A stretch of 64,000 bases of DNA from Pseudomonas sp. DTU_2021_1001937_2_SI_NGA_ILE_001 (lineage in GTDB: Bacteria; Pseudomonadota; Gammaproteobacteria; Pseudomonadales; Pseudomonadaceae): the NCBI RefSeq assembly GCF_032463525.1, contig NZ_CP135971.1, positions 1,736,001 through 1,800,000 on the forward strand. The letters are read 5' to 3'. Below, piece after piece: positions 10,759 through 19,384 of this stretch. Under the pieces are notes generated by a model. That model ran no database searches, had not been told where the DNA came from, and saw only the letters and a list, made by a program, of their open reading frames with translations. Position numbers and translations under genes: made by a program. The stretch's first letter is position 1. Each line of letters starts with the position of its first letter.

Positions 10759-12966
10759 TCAGAACGCCAGGCGCAGGCCCAGGTTGGCGCCCCAGGGCTG
10801 CTCGATGCGCTTGCCGTTCATGTAGTCGAAGTCGGCCTGCAGTTGCAGGCGTTCGGACAGCGACACCGAGACCCCGGCACCGGCTTCCAGCCGCGAGCCA
10901 AACAGGTCGTTGTCGAAGCGGTGGCCATTGACCTCGACCGGATTGCGCCGCGAAAACTCCTGCGCAGCGGCCAGGCGTACATACGGCTGCAGCACACCGC
11001 CATCCTTGAGGGCAATGTCACGACCCAGCGAGGCACCGACCTTGCCCAGTACCGAACGGGTATGGTCGTTGCTGGCGCGCAAGCCGTTGTCCAGCTGGTA
11101 GCGGTCACCACTGACATTGACCGCCGCCAGTTGCGTGAACGGCTCGACGAACCAGCCATCGGCCAGCTTCACATGGCGCCCCAACTCCACCGAGGCGCCA
11201 GCGGCCAGGGTGTCGTAGCTGCCCTTGGCGCGGCCGCTGTCGCTCATTGCCACTTTGGACTTGTTGCGCAGGTGGTTGAGCTTGAGCACGGCATCCACGT
11301 AGTAGCCCTGCTCGGACAACCAGGTGCCGTAGCCCCCCAGGTACACGCTGTCGACGCTGCCGGTGGTGCCGTGGTTGAGGTCCAGGTCGGAGCGGCTGTG
11401 ACCCACCAGCACGCCCAGCGACAGTTGCCCGTTGGCGACCGGCACCGGCGCGTCGGCGCCCAGGCTGAAACCACGCTGCTTCTGCCGGTAGTCGACGCCA
11501 TCACCGGTGGTGGCCTCCAGGCGGCTGCCGTAGCTGCGCATCCAGCCGCCCGCCGCGCCAGCGCCACGTACCTCGCCGATGCGGCTGCGCAAGCTGTTCA
11601 GCTCGCTCATCCAGATGCTCGGCGCCGCGTTGAACAGCGCCAGGGCGCTGGCCGTAGACGGGCTGATACGCCGGTCATCACCGACGATGAACCAGTCGTT
11701 ACCCTGCTGTTGCAACTGGTAGGAGAAAGCGCCCAGGTCGACCCGCTCACCCGTCAGGCTGAACTGCGCATCACCGCCTTCGGTATGCACGAGCAGCAGC
11801 GGTTCCAGCTCCGGGGTCACCGCTTCGCTGCCGGTGTTGCGCACGTGCAGACCGAACTGGCCGGTGGCCGGCCCCTCGACCCAGAGCAGGTCGCCGTCGC
11901 CCTGGTCCAGGTCGACGCGCATGGCGAAATGACCGTTGCCAGAGAGTGAGCTCATCACCAGTTCCTTGAACGACCCGGTGCCGAAGTCCACGCCACCGCC
12001 GTCGAGTGTCAGGGTGCCGATTTCATTGTCGCCGGTCAGCGTCCAGCGCGCACCGGACGCCACGGCGACCTGGTCACCGCCGACGATGTCGCCGGTCAGC
12101 CGGGCGTTGTTCTGCAATACCAGGTTGATGGTGCTGGTGTCGTCGGCGAGCAGGTCACCGCTGAGCACGCTGTCGTCGACGGTGAGGTTGAGGGTGGACT
12201 CCCTGCGCGCTTCGGCCAGCACATTGATACTCGACAGCAGGCGGGAGCCGTTGCGTACTTCGATGTCGGCCGTTGTGGGCAGGACACCCCAACTGTCGAC
12301 CATCAGCGCTGCGCCTGCCAACCCCTGGAAAGTCGAATCGTCAATGACCACCTGGCTGTAGCCCGGATCTACCGGCCCAGGTGTCAATGACCGGGCGTAT
12401 GAAACGAGCAAGCCATAGGAAGCACCAATCGCCTCGCTGCCAGACGTGACGAAGGCCCGAGATCCCAGAACCCCCAACCCCCAGCTCAACCCGGAGTCGT
12501 GTGCCTGGGTGCCTATCATTCGCGTGCCCTGGGCAGAGAACGTACTGGAAACGACACTGATCCCCGCCCTCACCCCCGTAAAGATGCTATCGACGACCTC
12601 AGCCCGGTGATTGTCCTGCACGATCATGGCGATGTTGCGATCCACGCTGACCGTCGAGTTGGAAATTGAGGTTTGGCCGAGACCCGCCCCGCGGACCTCA
12701 CCCTGAATATGCGCATGATCTTTCACGATCAGCACGGAATTGCGGTTAGTGATCGACCCCAGGCGTGCACCCTGGACGGTCAACTGGGCACCATCCTTAA
12801 GGCGGTAGCTGTTGAACGGTGCATCAGGTCCCAAGGTCAAACTCTGCCCGACCAGATCGATCGGCCTGCTTGGCTCTTCAGCCCATCCCGGCAGACTGCC
12901 CAGACCCGACATCACGCCCAGCCCACAACAGGCCATGAACTTTCCATTCAATTTATAACGCACCAT
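10759..12966 (-). CDS. Autotransporter with pertactin-like passenger and C-terminal beta-barrel
   Basis: This 735-residue protein looks like a type Va secreted surface protein. A signal peptide is seen at about 1-30, with a likely cut after PGWA. The passenger (about 30-450) is rich in short beta repeats (SITNRNSVLIVKDHAHI, LTVDDSVLSGDLLADD), as in pertactin-type beta-helices. The C-terminal autotransporter barrel (about 470-735) contains GGWMRSYGSRLEA and ends in NLGLRLAF with a terminal Phe. The ATG at 12966 is preceded by GGAGGA. No protease motif was noticed, so an adhesin-like role is more likely, but this is inferred. It is transcribed away from the repeat genes at 13279. Confidence 0.9.
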   Translation of the reverse strand: MVRYKLNGKFMACCGLGVMSGLGSLPGWAEEPSRPIDLVGQSLTLGPDAPFNSYRLKDGAQLTVQGARLGSITNRNSVLIVKDHAHIQGEVRGAGLGQTSISNSTVSVDRNIAMIVQDNHRAEVVDSIFTGVRAGISVVSSTFSAQGTRMIGTQAHDSGLSWGLGVLGSRAFVTSGSEAIGASYGLLVSYARSLTPGPVDPGYSQVVIDDSTFQGLAGAALMVDSWGVLPTTADIEVRNGSRLLSSINVLAEARRESTLNLTVDDSVLSGDLLADDTSTINLVLQNNARLTGDIVGGDQVAVASGARWTLTGDNEIGTLTLDGGGVDFGTGSFKELVMSSLSGNGHFAMRVDLDQGDGDLLWVEGPATGQFGLHVRNTGSEAVTPELEPLLLVHTEGGDAQFSLTGERVDLGAFSYQLQQQGNDWFIVGDDRRISPSTASALALFNAAPSIWMSELNSLRSRIGEVRGAGAAGGWMRSYGSRLEATTGDGVDYRQKQRGFSLGADAPVPVANGQLSLGVLVGHSRSDLDLNHGTTGSVDSVYLGGYGTWLSEQGYYVDAVLKLNHLRNKSKVAMSDSGRAKGSYDTLAAGASVELGRHVKLADGWFVEPFTQLAAVNVSGDRYQLDNGLRASNDHTRSVLGKVGASLGRDIALKDGGVLQPYVRLAAAQEFSRRNPVEVNGHRFDNDLFGSRLEAGAGVSVSLSERLQLQADFDYMNGKRIEQPWGANLGLRLAF

Positions 12967-13278
12967 AAGTTCCTCCCTTTTCCAGGCTTCATGGTGCCGT
13001 TCGGAAAAGGATGAAGGTGCGCCCTACATTTATCTTTGCTGTCAGGCACTTCTGAAAGAACACCCTGCGACTTCCTACAACGCCTTATACAAATAAACTT
13101 CAACCTGAAAGATTCGACACTTCAACAAGACGTTAACTATTGACAGCGTCCAATACCTCCGATTACGTGATTTTCCAGTGGCTCGACAATGCTCCTGCCG
13201 CTACTGATTCTGCTCTGCGTACTTAACGCACATTAACCGCTGCACTTGCCGCACAACTTTTCGAAGGAATCGAATACC
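12967..13278. promoter_or_regulatory. AT-rich divergent promoter region (autotransporter / repeat protein)
   Basis: The 312-bp gap separates the minus-strand autotransporter from the plus-strand 612-aa gene and is clearly AT-richer than the coding DNA. A perfect -35 hexamer TTGACA lies at 13140-13145, pointing to the plus strand, but the matching -10 is poor. An AAGGA ribosome site at about 13264 serves the ATG at 13279. No convincing operator was found. Confidence 0.4.
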
Positions 13279-15117
13279 ATGAAAAACACCACGGAGCTTT
13301 ACCACGCGCATCGTCCGCAAGCCGACCAGAACGAGGAATACGATCCGCCGCTGGTGCCGATTGCCGATCCCGAAGACGGTCTGATCAGAACCGTGGACTT
13401 GCAGAACGATATCGTCGTCAACTTTCCGCTCTGGAATCTTCCCCAACTCAACGATGAATACTGGCTGATCCTCAACGGTGAAGCGGTTGGAGAACCGAGC
13501 GTTCTTAACCCTATCCCGCCCAACGGTACGCAGATGGAGCTGACCATTCCGGTGGCTACCCACCTGCTCGAAGATGGGATTTATAGCCTGCAATATCAGA
13601 CCAGCTCGAATCCCGGCTCCAATGACACGGTTTCCAAGCCCACCTACCTCATCGTCGACCGCACCGCACCCGGCTCGCACCAGCTGGGCTACATGGACTT
13701 CCCCGACGAAGCCAAGGACGGCCTGACCCTGGAAGAACTCAGCGCCATGGGCGATGTACTGCCGGGCAGGATCTTCGGTTACTCGGGGCTGAACCGTGGC
13801 GACGTGATCAACACCTACTGGGGCGGCGTGGCTGGCCCGACACTCACCCTGAATGGCGATGAAGATGAAGACACGCCGCTGGAAGTCGGTTTTACCAAGG
13901 ACTTCCTGACCAGCCTGCCGAACCCGGCCGGCGCCACCTACTACACGGTGACCGACCGCGCCGGCAACGTTTCGGTGGAATCGCGCCGGGTCACCATCCC
14001 GCTGTTTCTCACCGAAATCACCCCGGACCTGCCGGCGCCGGTGATCGAGGGCGACGACGGCCTGATCGACTACGCCGACGCCGCTGCTGGCGTGGAGGTA
14101 AAGATTCCGACCTCCACACTGCTCGAGGCCGGAGACCAGATCCAGCTGTACTGGGGCAATCAGAAGCTGGGCCCGGCGGCCATCGACCCCGATGACCTGG
14201 GTATGCCTTTCGTGCTGATCTTCGACGTCGCGCTGCCGGTGATCGAGGCGGCCGGCGACGGCCTGCGCGTACTCAAGTACGAGGTGTTGCGCAGCGGCCA
14301 GGTGGTCGGTGTATCCACCGAATTGCCCACCCAGGTGCTGATCGAGCGCCCCGTCCCGCAGACCCCGGCCAAGCCGACAGTACGCGGCGGCAGCGGCACG
14401 CCGAGCAACGAAGACAATTTCATCGATGAGAACGACTTCGAGCTCAATGCCACGGTGATCATCGACTGGAACCCCAACTTCAAGGCGTCCCAGGTCATCG
14501 AAGTGTACTGGGGCGGCCAGGCGGTGCTGCAGCAGCCCTACACCATCACCAACTCCGACGTGGTGGCGGGCCGGCCGCTGCTGCTGACCGCGCTGAACAG
14601 CCTGTTCGTACCGGTGGGCACCGGCAGTGACATCCGCGTGTACTACAGCGTATCGATGGCGGGTAATCCGAATATCTCTATCTCCGAAGAGCAATCGATC
14701 GTGGTGCGCTCCAAGGACGAGCTGCCCGGCGGCCCCGACGGCCCGATCGCGCCGCTGTTCACCGACCTCAACGAGAACGGCGCGATCAACGTGACCAACG
14801 GCGCCCACGGTGCCCCGGTGTACATCGAGCCCTACATCAACATCGCCGAAGGCCAGGTGATCGTCTTCACCTACGAGGCCTACGACAGCCTGGTAGGCGG
14901 CACCAAGAAGTTCGAGTGGGTGCACACCTCTGCAGCGCTGACCCAGGCAGAAGTCGACGGCGGTTACCACTTCCTGGTGCCGCGCACGATCCTCAACCAG
15001 CACTGCTACGGCCATGCCGAGGCGACCTTCGCCGTGCGCAGCGCGCAAGGCCAGGGCAATTCGCGTCGTGCCAGCGTGCTGGTGGACATGCGCGTCGCCG
15101 GCAGCTGCGGCATCTGA
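13279..15117 (+). CDS. 612-aa repeat protein of unknown function (about five W-G beta repeats)
   Basis: The protein begins MKNTTELYHAHRPQ after AAGGA. An in-frame TTG at 13246 has no ribosome site. It appears to be built from about five diverged units of 100-120 residues. Each has a GDxIxxYWGG-like strand (GDVINTYWGG, GDQIQLYWGN, SQVIEVYWGG) and a later LKYEVLRSGQVVGV-like strand, with proline-rich joints. The composition is acidic and beta-rich, and Cys is nearly absent until the last unit (QHCYGH, GSCGI). It has no signal peptide, membrane span or anchor. The fold is probably Ig-like by inference, and the function is unknown. A strong hairpin separates it from the 980-aa paralogue downstream, so they may form an operon. 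Confidence 0.85.
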   Translation: MKNTTELYHAHRPQADQNEEYDPPLVPIADPEDGLIRTVDLQNDIVVNFPLWNLPQLNDEYWLILNGEAVGEPSVLNPIPPNGTQMELTIPVATHLLEDGIYSLQYQTSSNPGSNDTVSKPTYLIVDRTAPGSHQLGYMDFPDEAKDGLTLEELSAMGDVLPGRIFGYSGLNRGDVINTYWGGVAGPTLTLNGDEDEDTPLEVGFTKDFLTSLPNPAGATYYTVTDRAGNVSVESRRVTIPLFLTEITPDLPAPVIEGDDGLIDYADAAAGVEVKIPTSTLLEAGDQIQLYWGNQKLGPAAIDPDDLGMPFVLIFDVALPVIEAAGDGLRVLKYEVLRSGQVVGVSTELPTQVLIERPVPQTPAKPTVRGGSGTPSNEDNFIDENDFELNATVIIDWNPNFKASQVIEVYWGGQAVLQQPYTITNSDVVAGRPLLLTALNSLFVPVGTGSDIRVYYSVSMAGNPNISISEEQSIVVRSKDELPGGPDGPIAPLFTDLNENGAINVTNGAHGAPVYIEPYINIAEGQVIVFTYEAYDSLVGGTKKFEWVHTSAALTQAEVDGGYHFLVPRTILNQHCYGHAEATFAVRSAQGQGNSRRASVLVDMRVAGSCGI

Positions 15118-15124
15118 CTCCACG

Positions 15125-15146
15125 GGGCGAGGCCGCCGCCTCGCCC
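15125..15146 (+). other. Strong intercistronic stem-loop between the two repeat genes
   Basis: GGGCGAGGC pairs perfectly with GCCTCGCCC over a CGCC loop (9 bp). It begins 8 bp after the stop of the 612-aa gene and 32 bp before the next ATG. The bases after it (TCCTCTTC) are pyrimidine-rich but not a clean T run, so it may be a weak terminator or an mRNA-processing or stability element. Confidence 0.6.
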
Positions 15147-15177
15147 TCCTCTTCAGATTCATGGATGGACCAAGACA

Positions 15178-18120
15178 ATGAACGCTTCACGCGCCAAACA
15201 ACCCCTGACTGCGCCGCTGGTGCTCAGCCACTACCCCCACGGCATCGGCGATGTGGATGTCGCCGACCCGAGCAAACCCCTGGAAGTGCTGGTCGGCCCC
15301 ATCGACCTCAGCCAGCGCGACCGCATCGACCTGTACTGGGGCGCCAGACCGGAACCGGTGGCCAGCTACACACATTCCCCGGACGCCCCGGACACCAACG
15401 GCATCTTTTCGCTGTATGTCGACACGCGCTGGATCGAGCCTGGCGTCACGACGGTGCGCTACACCTACACCCCCTACCCGTCGGCAACCCCCGAGCTTTC
15501 GCCGACCCGGGAGGTCATCGTCAAACTGTCGATTCCCGGCGGCCGCGATCCAGACCCGGAAAGCCCCTACGAAAACGAACGACTCACGGCGCCCGACGTG
15601 GTCCCACCCGGTGTCATTACCACCCCCGACGGTGTCTCGGTCACCGTGCGCCCCTGGGACAACATGAGCGTCGGCGACCAGCTGAGCATCTACTGGCACG
15701 GCCTGCTGATCAGGAGCGAGCCGTTGCTGGCCGGCCAGATCGGCCATCCGGTGGTGGTCCCCATACCCCGCGAGGTGGTCATCGAGGCCGGTGATTCGGA
15801 CATGATCGTGGTGCGCTACGACATCCGCGACGTCGTACACAACTGGTCACGCTTCTCGCCGCCGACCTACGTCGAAGTGGAGGCCGGCAACGCCACCCTG
15901 CCCGCGCCCATCGCACCCCAGGCACCGCAGATGGAACTGGACCTCGACAAGCTGGCCGGTGCCGACGTCCAGGCGCTGGTGCTGACGCACCCGCAAATCG
16001 CCATCGGTGACACGCTGCAATTCATCGTCGAGCGCAACAACGCCGATGGGCTGCCCTTGCAACCCTATGTGCTGGAACAGGTCATCCAGGCACCGGCCAG
16101 CTTCTTCGAGTTCCTGATTCCCAACGCGCAGTTCCAACCCATCGCCCAGGGCCGGGCGCGCTTCAGGTACAGGGTGAACAAGGCCTCGGGTGAGAGCCTG
16201 CGCTCCAAGAGCCTGTCGCTGAGCATACTCGGCCAGGCTCGGGAGCTGGCCTTGCCACAGGTGCCCGCTGCAGTGGATGGTGTGCTCGACCCGACCCTGC
16301 ACAATCTCATCGCCCAGGTGCCGGCCTATTCGTTCATGGCTGACGGCCAGGATGTGACCCTGGTATGGATGGGCCGCACCGGCGACGGCATGACCCTGCT
16401 GCATCAGGAAACCAAGAACCTCAATCAGGACGATGTGGGCCAGGCCCTGGAATTCCTGATTCCCGATGACAAGCTCGCCCCGCTGGCCGGTGGCGCGGTG
16501 GAGCTGTACTACACCATCACCACCTTCGAGCGTGACTTCTTCAAGTCGCCGACCCTGCATCTGACCGTCGATGTCGACGCCAGCCGCCCGCTGCCAGCAC
16601 CGCAGGTGGATCAGGTGGACGCGCAAGGCGTACTGGACCCCGACGATCTGGTCCTGGAAGCCGTAGTGCGCATCCAGCCCTATCCGGCCATGGCCATAGG
16701 CGACCGGGTCACGCTGCAGTGGCAGGGCGAACGCCCCGGCGGCACCTACAGCACCTACACGGTGCTCAACAGCGGCACGGTGAACAAGGAGGTGATCTTC
16801 CGGGTGCCGAAGAACTTCGTGACCGCCAACCTCGATGCCGGTGTGGATGTCTGGTACGAGGTGCTGCGCAACGGGCGCACCTTCGTTTCGCTGCGCACCC
16901 GCATCAGCGTCCGTCAGAACGTGACGACTCCGCTGCCGCGCCCGACGGTGAAGGAAGCCGAGGGCGACCGCCTCGACCCGGCCAACGCCCGGCTTGGCGC
17001 AACCGTGCAGGTCGACGCCAGCGCCGCATTGCAGGTTGCAGACCGTGTCACCCTCCGTTGGCAAGGCCCCAAGGGTAGCGACCAGAAGGAAAAGACCATC
17101 GCCGCAGGCGATGCCGGCAAGCCGCTGGAGATACTCTTCGCGGCGGCGCTGGTCATCGCCAATCTCGGCGAGACGGTTGCCGTTGACTACCGCGTCGAGC
17201 GCGCTACCGGTGAGGTGCAGACTTCCGAAACCCTGCACCTGCAGATCACTCACGGATTACAGACACTGCCCGCACCCAGCATGGACAGCGTGGGTTCCAC
17301 CGGACTGGTGATTCCCTCACGGATTCCACAAACCGGCGCCACCGTACGCGTACGCTATCCAGGCATGCAGGCCGGTGACCGGGTGCAGGTCAGTTGGCAC
17401 GGTGCAACCGAACATGACACGGCTGAGCAGGTTGCAGGCAACCTTCCGGAGCTGGTGTTCAATATCCCCAAGGCGCTGATCAACGAAAGTGGCGGCGGGA
17501 CCGCCAGCCTGGACTACCGGGTAACCCGCGCAAGCCATGTCGAGGCGTCCCTGCCGCTGCGACTGACCGTGCTCAAGCCTCTGGAACTGGACACCCAGCC
17601 GGTTACCCTGGCCGGCAAGGTGTACCTGCTACCCGGTTACCCTGATCTGCTGCCGGCGTTCCCCGATGGAACCTCCGTCCAGCGACACCCGAGCGGGGGC
17701 CTGCCGCCGTATCGCTATGCCAGTAGCCAACCGACCGTGGCCCACGTCGACGCCAATGGCCTGGTTACCGTGCGCGGCAGAGGGACTGCGCAGATCAAGG
17801 TCACGGACAGCGCCGGCCAGACCATGGACTACCAGGTGACCGTCACCGGTGTCATCCACTGCCTCAACGTAGGGGGTGGCAATTACAAGGACATGTCGGC
17901 TGCCGCCGCCGGCCAGGGGGGGCGCATTCCGCGCCTGCAGGAGTTGAGGGAAATTCACGCCCTCTACGCGGGCCGTTGGCCGATGGGCAATGTGCCTTGC
18001 TGGTCGTCGGACGTCGCATTGGTCATCGGCTGGTCGTGGTACTCGGTCAAGGACATGATGAGCGGTGCGGAAAACAAGCTGAAAGAGGTCTACGGTGCGC
18101 GTGGCGTGGCACTGCGCTGA
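15178..18120 (+). CDS. 980-aa multi-repeat protein ending in Big2-like and lectin-like domains
   Basis: Seven W-G beta repeats of about 110 residues fill roughly 10-790. Their core strands are RDRIDLYWGA, GDQLSIYWHG, GDTLQFIVER, GQDVTLVWMG, GDRVTLQWQG, ADRVTLRWQG and GDRVQVSWHG. Most end in a DYRVERATG- or WYEVLRNGR-like strand, and most units begin near a PAP/PxP joint. A bacterial Ig-like Big2-type domain follows at about 800-895 (YASSQPTVAHVDANGLVTVRGRGTA). The last roughly 80 residues (GGRIPRLQELREIHALY...PCWSSD) resemble the C-terminal lectin-like module of invasin-type proteins. No signal peptide, barrel or anchor is seen. The ribosome site is weak. It is probably a surface or recognition protein, but export is unexplained. 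Confidence 0.85.
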   Translation: MNASRAKQPLTAPLVLSHYPHGIGDVDVADPSKPLEVLVGPIDLSQRDRIDLYWGARPEPVASYTHSPDAPDTNGIFSLYVDTRWIEPGVTTVRYTYTPYPSATPELSPTREVIVKLSIPGGRDPDPESPYENERLTAPDVVPPGVITTPDGVSVTVRPWDNMSVGDQLSIYWHGLLIRSEPLLAGQIGHPVVVPIPREVVIEAGDSDMIVVRYDIRDVVHNWSRFSPPTYVEVEAGNATLPAPIAPQAPQMELDLDKLAGADVQALVLTHPQIAIGDTLQFIVERNNADGLPLQPYVLEQVIQAPASFFEFLIPNAQFQPIAQGRARFRYRVNKASGESLRSKSLSLSILGQARELALPQVPAAVDGVLDPTLHNLIAQVPAYSFMADGQDVTLVWMGRTGDGMTLLHQETKNLNQDDVGQALEFLIPDDKLAPLAGGAVELYYTITTFERDFFKSPTLHLTVDVDASRPLPAPQVDQVDAQGVLDPDDLVLEAVVRIQPYPAMAIGDRVTLQWQGERPGGTYSTYTVLNSGTVNKEVIFRVPKNFVTANLDAGVDVWYEVLRNGRTFVSLRTRISVRQNVTTPLPRPTVKEAEGDRLDPANARLGATVQVDASAALQVADRVTLRWQGPKGSDQKEKTIAAGDAGKPLEILFAAALVIANLGETVAVDYRVERATGEVQTSETLHLQITHGLQTLPAPSMDSVGSTGLVIPSRIPQTGATVRVRYPGMQAGDRVQVSWHGATEHDTAEQVAGNLPELVFNIPKALINESGGGTASLDYRVTRASHVEASLPLRLTVLKPLELDTQPVTLAGKVYLLPGYPDLLPAFPDGTSVQRHPSGGLPPYRYASSQPTVAHVDANGLVTVRGRGTAQIKVTDSAGQTMDYQVTVTGVIHCLNVGGGNYKDMSAAAAGQGGRIPRLQELREIHALYAGRWPMGNVPCWSSDVALVIGWSWYSVKDMMSGAENKLKEVYGARGVALR

Positions 18121-18177
18121 ACATCCGCGCAGCACGGCCAGACTCCAGCCAGGCAGCCCCGCGCTGATGCGGCGCGG

Positions 18178-18606
18178 ATGAGCGACAGACCCCTGCCGTG
18201 CCAGCTTTTCCAGGCCAGGGTCAACGGCCGTGCGCTGCAGGTCGCCTCGGTTCTGGGTGGCCTGAGCTTGCGCCCGGAACTGCGTGGCCCCAGTCGTCAC
18301 TGGCAATGGAAGGTGATCGCCAGCGGCAGGGCCGGTCGCAAGCGCGCCGGCATCGGCCTGTACTTCGACCCTGACCTGCCGCTGGGGCGCCACGAACTGG
18401 TCGGCCACCCGCAGATCCGCGTGGTCTACTACGACACGCCCCATGGGCGCGGCACCCTCTACCACTCGCAGCACCTGCAAAGCGGTGTGCTGACCCTGCT
18501 GGCCGCCGACGCGCGACGCCGATGCCTGCAGGGTTGCTTCGAGTTCGGCATTTCGGCCATGGGCTTTCAGGTCAGCGAGGGCCGCTTCGACCTCTGGCCG
18601 GGCTGA
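18178..18606 (+). CDS. Small hypothetical protein at the end of the repeat locus
   Basis: The 142-residue basic protein begins MSDRPLPCQLFQARVNGR. It is beta-rich and ends with CFEFGISAMGFQVSEGRFDLW, a pattern (short beta strands closing with a 'xxGRFDL' strand) common in small single-domain proteins encoded beside Ig-repeat genes. I do not recognise a defined family. There is no signal peptide or membrane span. It starts 57 bp after the 980-aa gene on the same strand, so it may be co-expressed with it. It meets the hydrolase gene tail to tail, with one base between the stops. Confidence 0.65.
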   Translation: MSDRPLPCQLFQARVNGRALQVASVLGGLSLRPELRGPSRHWQWKVIASGRAGRKRAGIGLYFDPDLPLGRHELVGHPQIRVVYYDTPHGRGTLYHSQHLQSGVLTLLAADARRRCLQGCFEFGISAMGFQVSEGRFDLWPG

Positions 18607-18607
18607 T

Positions 18608-19297
18608 TCAGCCGTGCAGAAACGCCGCGACGCGCTGCGCCGCGGCGCGCAGGTGGCCCTCATGGGTATGGCCCGAAGCCTTGAGGGGCTTGAGGTCGTG
18701 GTCGGCAGCCGCCAGCCATTGCAGCTCGATGGCACTGGACAGCGCATAGTCTTGCACCGTCTCACGGTTGCCCAGGGCATCGCGCTCGCCCTGGACGATC
18801 AGCGTCGGCGTGCGCAGGTCGGCCAGGTGCGCCACCCGTGGCTTGTCCGGCTTGCCCGCCGCATAGAAGGGATAGCCCAGGCACACCAGGGCATCGGCCT
18901 TTAGCTCGTCGACCAGCAGGCTGGCCATACGCCCGCCCATGGACTTGCCGCCGACCGCCAGGCGCCCAGCGACATGAGGTCGCACCTGGGCGAACAGGTC
19001 GCGCCAATGGTCGAGCAACTGCCCTTGCGGATCGGGCGGTCGCTTGCCGCCGCCGGTGCGCCGCTGAGCCATGTAGGGGAACTCGAATCGCAGCACGTTC
19101 ACCCCTTGTTGGCCCAGGAACGCCGCCATTTCGTTCATGAAATCGCTCTCCATCGGTGCCCCTGCACCATGCGCAAGGAGCAGGGTCGGTGCCTCGCCCG
19201 GCGCGTCGAGCTGGCCCGGCGTCCACAGCCAGCCCTGCTCACGGGCGTGCCCGGCCCATTGATCCCTGTCAATACAGGCATTTAGCCCATTAACCAT
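18608..19297 (-). CDS. Alpha/beta hydrolase (KANL3/Tex30-like)
   Basis: The 229-residue protein has an alpha/beta hydrolase core: an [17 protein letters not shown] oxyanion region, nucleophile elbow [11 protein letters not shown], an Asp in VQGERDALG and a His in AADHDLKPL. It belongs to the family of dienelactone-hydrolase-like proteins annotated as KANL3/Tex30. The substrate is unknown. The start at 19297 ([14 protein letters not shown]) is a guess, because the longer frame to 19414 adds residues unlike the family and the ribosome site is weak. If 19297 is right, the Anr box serving ccoN (19259-19272) lies inside this gene's first codons. A later start is therefore possible. Confidence 0.85.
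   Translation of the reverse strand: MVNGLNACIDRDQWAGHAREQGWLWTPGQLDAPGEAPTLLLAHGAGAPMESDFMNEMAAFLGQQGVNVLRFEFPYMAQRRTGGGKRPPDPQGQLLDHWRDLFAQVRPHVAGRLAVGGKSMGGRMASLLVDELKADALVCLGYPFYAAGKPDKPRVAHLADLRTPTLIVQGERDALGNRETVQDYALSSAIELQWLAAADHDLKPLKASGHTHEGHLRAAAQRVAAFLHG
19259..19272. promoter_or_regulatory. Anr (FNR-type) box before the first cco operon
   Basis: TTGATCCCTGTCAA matches the FNR/Anr consensus TTGAT-N4-ATCAA at 9 of 10 fixed positions. It lies 113 bp before the ccoN ATG at 19385, a suitable place for oxygen-limited activation. Confidence 0.85.
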
Positions 19298-19384
19298 GCT
19301 TGCCTCGCTTCTGATGAGTCCGCCGACGCCTTTCGACCCTTGGGGGTGCAGGCTCCGACCACGCTGAAAGGGATACAGCCCAAA

